DNA from: CAAFZY01 sp964410325
GTDB taxonomy: Bacteria; Pseudomonadota; Alphaproteobacteria; RF32; CAG-239
Reading direction: 5' to 3'
Assembly (NCBI GenBank): GCA_964410325.1
Contig: CAYPFN010000017.1
Location: 1 to 28,828 of the forward strand
DNA length: 28,828 bases
Of the stretch, positions 25,101 through 28,828 are shown in pieces; the stretch's first letter is position 1; each line of letters opens with the position of its first letter. The position numbers and the translations under genes are program-made. The notes under the pieces are model-generated. The model was given only the letters and a program-made list of their open reading frames with translations. It was not told the origin of the DNA and did no database searches.

Positions 25101-27029
25101 TACAGACCAGACAACTTTATATCTTTCATTATCATCTAATGCTTTTTCAGGTGGAATATCTGCCGGAACAACAACAGGAATGATAATATAACCATATTTC
25201 TTATCAGTCGTTTTGGATTTACGCATTACACGGCCAACAGATTGAACAACATCTACCAAGCTGTTTTTGGCAGACAGGAACATAACCGCATCTAATGATG
25301 GAACATCAACCCCTTCGGACAGACATTTCACATTGCATAAAATATGACAATCCGAGCTATCCGGCGAGACATCTTTCAACCACGATAATTTATCTGCCCT
25401 TTCACTCGCACCCATAGAACCATCTATATGGTCTGCCATTACACTGACTAATTTTGCCCGCTCTTCCCCGGTTAATGAATCATAATAATCTTCTTTGTGA
25501 TTATTAAACATATCGGCAATTTTCTTAGAGATTTTAATGTTCTGGCAAAAGGCCACAGCTGTGTGCATTTGCTTTTTATCATCATTAAATGATTCATCTG
25601 TATCTAAAACCCTTTTAGACAGAGCATTTATACAACCTATCAATTTACTGGCATCATCTGTGTCTATTTCACTGTTCTTATCTTTAATAACATTTTGCAG
25701 GGCAATGGGGATCTGGTCTTCTCTGATGGTCAGAATCAAAACCTTATAATCTGACAACAAATCTTTTTTAACGGCTTCTCCAAAACCAATTCTGTATATT
25801 TCCTGGCCATATAAGTTTTCATCGTCCATTGAACACAGGATAACATTGCCTTCTTCCGCCTTTTTCTTACTGGCATCTGTATATAACCGTGGTGTAGCCG
25901 TCATATACAGTCTTTTGCCAGCCCTGATAATATTATTATCATGAACTTTGGTGAATGATGCTTCTTCTTTGTCATTTAAGATAACACCCGTTGTCCGATG
26001 CGCTTCATCACATATAACCAAATCAAAGATACAGGAATCCTTTTCCTGTTGATTGATTTGTTTTTGAGCCTCCGAAATAACATCAATAGACTGATATGTT
26101 GAGAACACAACAATCATTCCGCCTTTTTCAGCCTGTTCCTTCCTGGCAGAAAGGTATTGCCGGCTAATGCTTTTAACATCTGTGGATGCAGGTAAAGCTA
26201 AATCAACAATACTTCCGCCGCCGTCTTTCTGTTGTGATATTTTTGCATCTGAACAAATGCAAATTGGGTGTATCGGCGTATCTGCCTGAGCAGACCATTC
26301 TCTTAAAGTTTGACCTAATAAAGCTATTGACGGCACTAAAAAGAGCACCAAGCCGTTTCCATTGGTCTCATTTTCCGCAATTTTTAACGATGTAAATGTC
26401 TTACCTGTGCCACAGGCCATTATGAGCTTGCCTCTGTCTGCAGTTTTGAAATACTCATGCACCTTTTCCATGGCCGTTCGCTGATGATCTCTTAATGGAT
26501 ATTTGGGTTTGAGCGCATTGGCATTGCCCTTAACCAAATTATCCCAATCAATAGAAGCGTTTTCTAAATCTGACAGGCTAATCCTTAAAACTGGCGGATT
26601 TTGATTTTTGATAGTTCTTTCCGCTTCACTATTCCATTTGTTAGTCGTGGAAATCCACAATCTGTATGCAAATCTTGTGGTTTCCATATTTTCATTAAAG
26701 AACTCTTTGCCTGATGTGGATAAAAAGGAGTCTACACCTCCTTTATCTATACAGGCGTCTTCCGCATAGCATTTGCACTGTATTGCCCAATAATCCCTCT
26801 CTATTGTCATAGCAACCAGATCTATGCCTGTGTCCTTACCGCTGAAATCTCTTCTATATGGAAATTCTTCCCATAGCCATATCTCCTTAAATCGTCCTGC
26901 ATATTCAGGAGCAACCTGGAGATAGGATTTCATCAATCTTTCAAACTTGTATCCCTTGTCCCTTTCAGAAATTGCCTCTTTTCTAAATTTATTTAATACA
27001 TCTTTGAAAGATTTAATCGGTTCAGACAT
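22182..27029 (-). CDS. Type ISP-like single-chain restriction-modification enzyme
   Basis: One 1615-residue polypeptide combines nuclease, translocase, methyltransferase and target recognition, as in LlaGI/LlaBIII-type enzymes. Positions below are for a reading 4 codons longer. An Mrr-like nuclease has GKDTGIDLVAM and WAIQCKCYAED (Asp74, Gln88, Lys90). A superfamily 2 helicase has CGTGKT (210-215), DEAH (345-348), TATPR (381-385) and QSVGRVMRK near 600. An N6-adenine methyltransferase has DPFTGTGTF near 905 and NPPY near 1018. The C-terminal roughly 450 residues are the likely recognition region. The ATG at 27029 is preferred because GGAGAG lies 4 nt upstream; an ATG at 27041 would be inside the palindrome. 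All motifs are intact. Expression is predicted to be controlled by the invertible promoter. Confidence 0.92.
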   Translation of the reverse strand: MSEPIKSFKDVLNKFRKEAISERDKGYKFERLMKSYLQVAPEYAGRFKEIWLWEEFPYRRDFSGKDTGIDLVAMTIERDYWAIQCKCYAEDACIDKGGVDSFLSTSGKEFFNENMETTRFAYRLWISTTNKWNSEAERTIKNQNPPVLRISLSDLENASIDWDNLVKGNANALKPKYPLRDHQRTAMEKVHEYFKTADRGKLIMACGTGKTFTSLKIAENETNGNGLVLFLVPSIALLGQTLREWSAQADTPIHPICICSDAKISQQKDGGGSIVDLALPASTDVKSISRQYLSARKEQAEKGGMIVVFSTYQSIDVISEAQKQINQQEKDSCIFDLVICDEAHRTTGVILNDKEEASFTKVHDNNIIRAGKRLYMTATPRLYTDASKKKAEEGNVILCSMDDENLYGQEIYRIGFGEAVKKDLLSDYKVLILTIREDQIPIALQNVIKDKNSEIDTDDASKLIGCINALSKRVLDTDESFNDDKKQMHTAVAFCQNIKISKKIADMFNNHKEDYYDSLTGEERAKLVSVMADHIDGSMGASERADKLSWLKDVSPDSSDCHILCNVKCLSEGVDVPSLDAVMFLSAKNSLVDVVQSVGRVMRKSKTTDKKYGYIIIPVVVPADIPPEKALDDNERYKVVWSVLNALRSHDDRFDAEVNHIDLNRKKGNRIKVMGLDDGHSGTGGNGDSDVKQLSLPYLEKLQDAMFAKMVKKVGNRQYWVEWANDVAQIAQRYIERINRLITTDEKHKKVFEEFLAGVRKNINPSISSDLVVQMLAQHLITQPVFEALFENYSFVANNPVSKSLQNIVALLEEQAFDKDTEVLNKFYESVKERVKGIDNAEGRQKVIVELYDKFFKTAFPRVVEQLGIVYTPVEVVDFINQSVAKVLKKEFNRNLSDENVHILDPFTGTGTFITRMIQQGLIDKKDLPRKYARELHANEIVLLAYYISSINIENAYHDAVGLENGYKTFNGICLTDTFQLGESDNADELFSDMLLQNSERVMEQKELPVQVIIGNPPYSVGQKNANDNAQNQKYPKLDGRVEETYVKYSKAANKNKIYDTYIKAFRWSSDRLDEENGGIIGFITNGIWLDNNSMDGFRRCLEKEFSSIYVFNLRGAIRGKSKDASAKEGQNVFDIMTGVAITILVKKPKQQTDKAIIYYHDIGDYLKRTEKFEILKQFKDISNSEIDWKVLKPNEHNDWLNQRSDLFGAFIPIEPDKKFNHQSKSVFTLNSLGVNTNRDAWVYNYSKDKLKTNSQNIVDFYNKEVKHWVDIKNVNKTAKLENIISYDKTKISWSSSLISHLQRGNYANYEEEKIVFSVYRPFSKQYLYKGDKMIHRIGQWGEIFPSPDHKNMCICVSGIGANKDFSALIVNQIGDLQLNSNSQYFPLYYYEKIDGNVGTLFDQGKENYVHRDGITDFILNLCRERYGHKVSKEDIFYYVYGLLHSQDYREQFVADLKKMLPRIPLVDVPADFWAFSKAGRELAELHLNYETVLPYPDVKVIGAETGNFRVEKLTFGKNGKDVDKSVLVYNSYIRIENIPLEAYDYVVNGKSAIEWIMDRYQVKTDKDSGITNDPNDWSWEHNNPRYILDLILSIITVSIKTMKIVNSLPKLDLK

Positions 27030-27033
27030 AACA

Positions 27034-27061
27034 CTCTCCATAAATGCCCGTTTATGGAGAG
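27034..27061 (-). promoter_or_regulatory. Switch site c: perfect 11-bp palindrome locking the RM ribosome site
   Basis: Arms CTCTCCATAAA (27034-27044) and TTTATGGAGAG (27051-27061) are perfectly complementary around TGCCCG. In the minus-strand RNA the GGAGAG Shine-Dalgarno sequence of the type ISP gene is entirely paired. The inner 16 bp (27040-27055) are the exact inverted copy of site d (27183-27198). Confidence 0.82.
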
Positions 27062-27198
27062 GCCTTTTTCAGGGCTTATTAAAGAGGTGTATGAAACTGC
27101 TGAAATTCACACAATTGCTCGTTTTCCAAAGAATTATTGACTTCGGAAATACCTGTTTATATACTGCCATCATATATTCAATATAAACGGGCATTTAT
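27040..27198. other. Candidate invertible promoter segment controlling the type ISP gene
   Basis: A perfect 16-bp inverted repeat (ATAAACGGGCATTTAT at 27183-27198, its complement at 27040-27055) encloses 127 bp; core centres are 143 bp apart. The segment carries one strong promoter pointing right, away from the RM gene. Recombination at the cores would turn it toward the gene, with the ATG about 43 nt after the -10. Site and promoter layout match known serine-invertase phase switches, and an Mpi-like invertase lies 1 kb away. Confidence 0.8.
27137..27165 (+). promoter_or_regulatory. Promoter inside the invertible segment, currently facing away from the RM gene
   Basis: TTGACT (27137-27142), 17 bp, TATACT (27160-27165): five of six consensus matches in both boxes. 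No comparably good promoter is visible on the opposite strand of the segment, so the RM gene is predicted OFF in this assembly. Confidence 0.8.
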
Positions 27199-27248
27199 TT
27201 TGCGCTAATCTTTTGATAAATAAGAATGTAATATCAAAGGATTAGAAA
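27183..27248 (+). repeat. 66-bp direct repeat, copy 1 (site d plus orphan invertase leader)
   Basis: Aligns without gaps to 28167-28232 with 54 of 66 identical bases, and nearly identical in its last 42 bp. It contains the switch site TAAACGGGCATTTA and the inverted repeat AATCTTTTGATA...TATCAAAGGATT that in copy 2 precedes the invertase ATG. Here no start codon follows. Confidence 0.85.
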
Positions 27249-27345
27249 ACATCAAACGCCAAGTGAAAGAAACTCAAAAATTTTATGAGCTCTTTGTAAA
27301 TCTTTTCTATATACAGATAATTTTGCTATATTTTAAGAAAAGTTA

Positions 27346-27374
27346 TTGATTTTTTTATATTTATATATTACATT
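27346..27374 (+). promoter_or_regulatory. Promoter of the structured RNA
   Basis: TTGATT (27346-27351), 17 bp, TACATT (27369-27374). The predicted start, 7 nt after the -10, is 27381, exactly at the first paired region of the RNA. Confidence 0.6.
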
Positions 27375-27380
27375 ATAATT

Positions 27381-27455
27381 AACAGGAGTAAATCCTTGCG
27401 GATGGGGTTCTGAATGTTCCTCGTAAATAGTTCGTAAGGTCTCCTGTATTTTTTA
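27381..27455 (+). ncRNA. Structured small RNA convergent with the DUF3800 gene
   Basis: The transcript starts AACAGGAG and ends CTCCTGTATTTTTT. Outer helix: ACAGGAG/CTCCTGT (7 bp). Inner helix: CCUUGCGGAU with GUUCGUAAGG (10 bp, four wobble pairs). A third hairpin pairs GGGG with CCUC around uuCUGAAUGuu. The end resembles an intrinsic terminator, and a promoter fits the start. Structured RNAs next to DUF3800 genes are a known but functionally unexplained group; membership here is suggested by position and not tested against the published models. It may also simply terminate the convergent transcript. Confidence 0.65.
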
Positions 27456-28091
27456 TTTAAATAGCAAGTAGTCTTCAACAATAAACTTTTTTATCATTTC
27501 ATAATAACTCTCATCATTATGCTCATATTTTTGGAATATTCCCCAAGATAGAAAATCTACAATTTGAAGACATTTGTGCTTTGATGCTGATTTTATTTCT
27601 AACTTCAAATCTATTCTGTTTTTGACTTTTGTTATAATGTAATCTGTAAATACTTTATTCAAATATTTGTTTGTATCCTTTTGTGATGCGATAAAATATA
27701 TCGGTTCTTTGGTATTACACAATTTCTTACTAATAATCCTGTCCAATAAAATATTTGTTATATAATTATAGAGGATATTTTTTTCATTTTGTAAATCTGT
27801 ATACACTTTTGACTTATTTAAGCGAATGACCATAATTGAAAAGTCCTGCTTTTCTTTCAGTAAATTATATAACTTCATTTTAGTTTTAGGATGCTCATGA
27901 CAGGCATGAAGTGTTCCACAATGATTTTTTTGTTTATCCAAAGGCATAGAAAGAAAAGCTTTTTTCACAATTTTTTCAAACGGATTAGGATTATCGCAAA
28001 AGAAAAAGGTTATAAGAAAGTTTTTTGAACTATGAGTTTTACTCTTGTCAAAGCCTAAATCACCACTTTCGTCCATAAAAATGTATGCCAT
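27453..28091 (-). CDS. DUF3800 family protein
   Basis: The 212-residue product has the family's N-terminal acidic motif MAYIFMDESGDLGF and the C-terminal LQIVDFLSWGIFQKYE. The conserved Asp/Glu residues at both ends suggest an RNase H-like or related metal-dependent site, but the function of the family is unknown; members are common on mobile elements and in defence neighbourhoods. AAAGGA lies 6 nt before the ATG. The gene lies between the two 66-bp direct repeats and its stop touches the end of the convergent structured RNA. It is AT-rich like the rest of the island. Confidence 0.87.
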   Translation of the reverse strand: MAYIFMDESGDLGFDKSKTHSSKNFLITFFFCDNPNPFEKIVKKAFLSMPLDKQKNHCGTLHACHEHPKTKMKLYNLLKEKQDFSIMVIRLNKSKVYTDLQNEKNILYNYITNILLDRIISKKLCNTKEPIYFIASQKDTNKYLNKVFTDYIITKVKNRIDLKLEIKSASKHKCLQIVDFLSWGIFQKYEHNDESYYEMIKKFIVEDYLLFK

Positions 28092-28166
28092 ATCAAGTCC
28101 TTTATATCAATTTTGCATAATTATAATCTTATCATAGTTTAAAATTGATGAATATATATAGATAAT

Positions 28167-28232
28167 CTAAACGGGTATCTATTCTATATAAATCCTTTGA
28201 TAAATAAAAATGTAATATCAAAGGATTAGGAA
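28167..28232 (+). repeat. 66-bp direct repeat, copy 2 (site e plus invertase leader)
   Basis: Contains switch site e, TAAACGGGTATCTA, and the leader hairpin of the invertase. See copy 1 at 27183-27248. Its left flank ATAGATAATCTAAA is shared with site b in island 1. Confidence 0.85.
28191..28227 (+). promoter_or_regulatory. Hairpin that covers the invertase ribosome site
   Basis: Perfect 12-bp arms AATCCTTTGATA (28191-28202) and TATCAAAGGATT (28216-28227) around a 13-nt loop. The AAGGA Shine-Dalgarno sequence (28221-28225) lies in the right arm, 6 nt before the ATG at 28232. It could limit invertase synthesis or be a protein-binding operator. Confidence 0.7.
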
Positions 28233-28828
28233 TGACGACTTATTTTTATATCAGGGTTAGCACAGACCTGCAAAATTGTGCCAATCAGCGTTTTGAATTA
28301 GAAACATTTGCCCGTAAAAACAATATCAAGGTTGATGAAATTATTGAGGAAACTATCTCTTCCCGAAAACCATTGGATAAAAGAAAACTTGGAAAACTGT
28401 TAAAGAAACTCGCCAAGGGTGATAAAATTATCACCACCGAAATTTCAAGGTTAGGTAGAAATATGCTTGAAGTTATGGGTATTTTACAAACCTGTCTTGA
28501 AAAAGAATGCGAAATAATCACGGTTAAAGAAAATTATCATTTAGGAGCAGATATTCAATCCAAAGTTTTAGCATTTGCCTTTTCGTTAGCCAGTGAGATT
28601 GAAAGACAACTTATTTCGCAAAGAACCAAAGAAGCTCTTAAACGCTTAAAGAATGAAGGAAAACATCTCGGTCGTCCGTTTGGATATTCTTATAGAAAGT
28701 TAAAGAAAAAGCATAATAAAATTGTTGAATTGCTTGGTAAAGGTGTATCTAAATCACAGATAGACAGACTAATGGGCTGCAACTGGACAACATTGCATAG
28801 ATATATAACTGAGAAAAAAATTTCTTAA
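28232..28828 (+). CDS. Serine invertase, Mpi family
   Basis: Small serine recombinases of this group invert promoter segments; Mpi of Bacteroides fragilis flips many promoters genome-wide. The intact 198-residue protein has the catalytic domain: YIRVSTDLQ with Ser10, SRLGRNML with Arg73 and Arg76, then NYHLGADIQSKVLAFAFSLA, the long E helix with EIERQLISQRTKEALKRLKNEG, the LGRPFGYS hinge (146-153) and a C-terminal helix-turn-helix (about 162-192, VSKSQIDRLMGCNWTTLHRYI). Length and layout are those of invertases/resolvases, not of large serine integrases. It is the likely enzyme for both switches in this window. The stop codon is the last three bases of the window. Confidence 0.9.
   Translation: MTTYFYIRVSTDLQNCANQRFELETFARKNNIKVDEIIEETISSRKPLDKRKLGKLLKKLAKGDKIITTEISRLGRNMLEVMGILQTCLEKECEIITVKENYHLGADIQSKVLAFAFSLASEIERQLISQRTKEALKRLKNEGKHLGRPFGYSYRKLKKKHNKIVELLGKGVSKSQIDRLMGCNWTTLHRYITEKKIS

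Noticed and set aside
27249..27345. A short plus-strand open stretch (ENIKRQVKETQKFYELF...) after the first 66-bp repeat, as a possible gene remnant
   Set aside because: No start codon and no recognised similarity; too short to distinguish from chance.
6070..28171. The shared 14-mer ATAGATAATCTAAA at 6070-6083 and 28158-28171 as the two ends of one large mobile element
   Set aside because: The interval contains core genes (HU, tmRNA, metG, pit) and two tRNAs. The 14-mers are flanks of dispersed switch sites b and e, so they are better explained as parts of the same regulatory or recombination site family.

Overview
The window looks like a low-GC alphaproteobacterial chromosome, probably from a metagenome assembly because it contains a 100-N scaffold gap. 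The lineage call rests on a permuted (two-piece) tmRNA gene with an ANDNFAPVAVAA-type tag, an adjacent SspB-alpha/ribbon-helix-helix pair, and a str operon (rpsL-rpsG-fusA-tufA). One transporter gene (trkH) is reduced to a remnant. No species can be named from the sequence alone.

Layout. 1-3176: str operon on the minus strand with a consensus promoter. 3177-6900: accessory island 1, holding a C5-cytosine methyltransferase and a probable restriction enzyme with a B3-like domain, a palindromic switch region, a phage-gene remnant and a truncated Mpi-like serine invertase, next to the 3' side of tRNA-Val. 7000-19960: core region with HU, a DUF1189-like membrane protein, tmRNA, sspB, an RHH protein, the trkH remnant, a membrane-anchored SNase-like protein, metG, a three-gene operon starting with a tandem-repeat protein that spans the gap, the DUF47/Pit phosphate pair, a DsbA-like protein, an unusual thymidine-phosphorylase homologue and a Ser-rich peptide. 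20075-28828: accessory island 2, holding tRNA-Gln, a tyrosine integrase, a 1615-residue type ISP restriction-modification enzyme, a second palindromic switch, a structured RNA, a DUF3800 protein and an intact Mpi-family serine invertase.

Main discovery. The two restriction-modification (RM) loci carry the same apparatus. Immediately upstream of each RM start codon is a palindrome (TAAA-6nt-TTTA core) with a partner in inverted orientation, and in both loci the core-to-core distance is exactly 143 bp. In island 2 the segment carries a near-consensus promoter (TTGACT-17-TATACT) that points away from the RM gene. Inversion would aim it at the gene. In both loci the gene-proximal palindrome also pairs with the RM Shine-Dalgarno sequence (GGAGAG), and inversion would replace the pairing arm and free it. 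This suggests a double-locked, invertible ON/OFF switch for two unrelated RM systems, both seen here in a predicted OFF state, probably served by the intact Mpi-like invertase at 28232. Both RM cassettes also share a 25-bp border sequence downstream.

A further element of interest is a compact, highly paired RNA of about 75 nt with its own promoter, convergent with the DUF3800 gene. It and the DUF3800 gene lie between 66-bp direct repeats that contain the switch site and the invertase leader.
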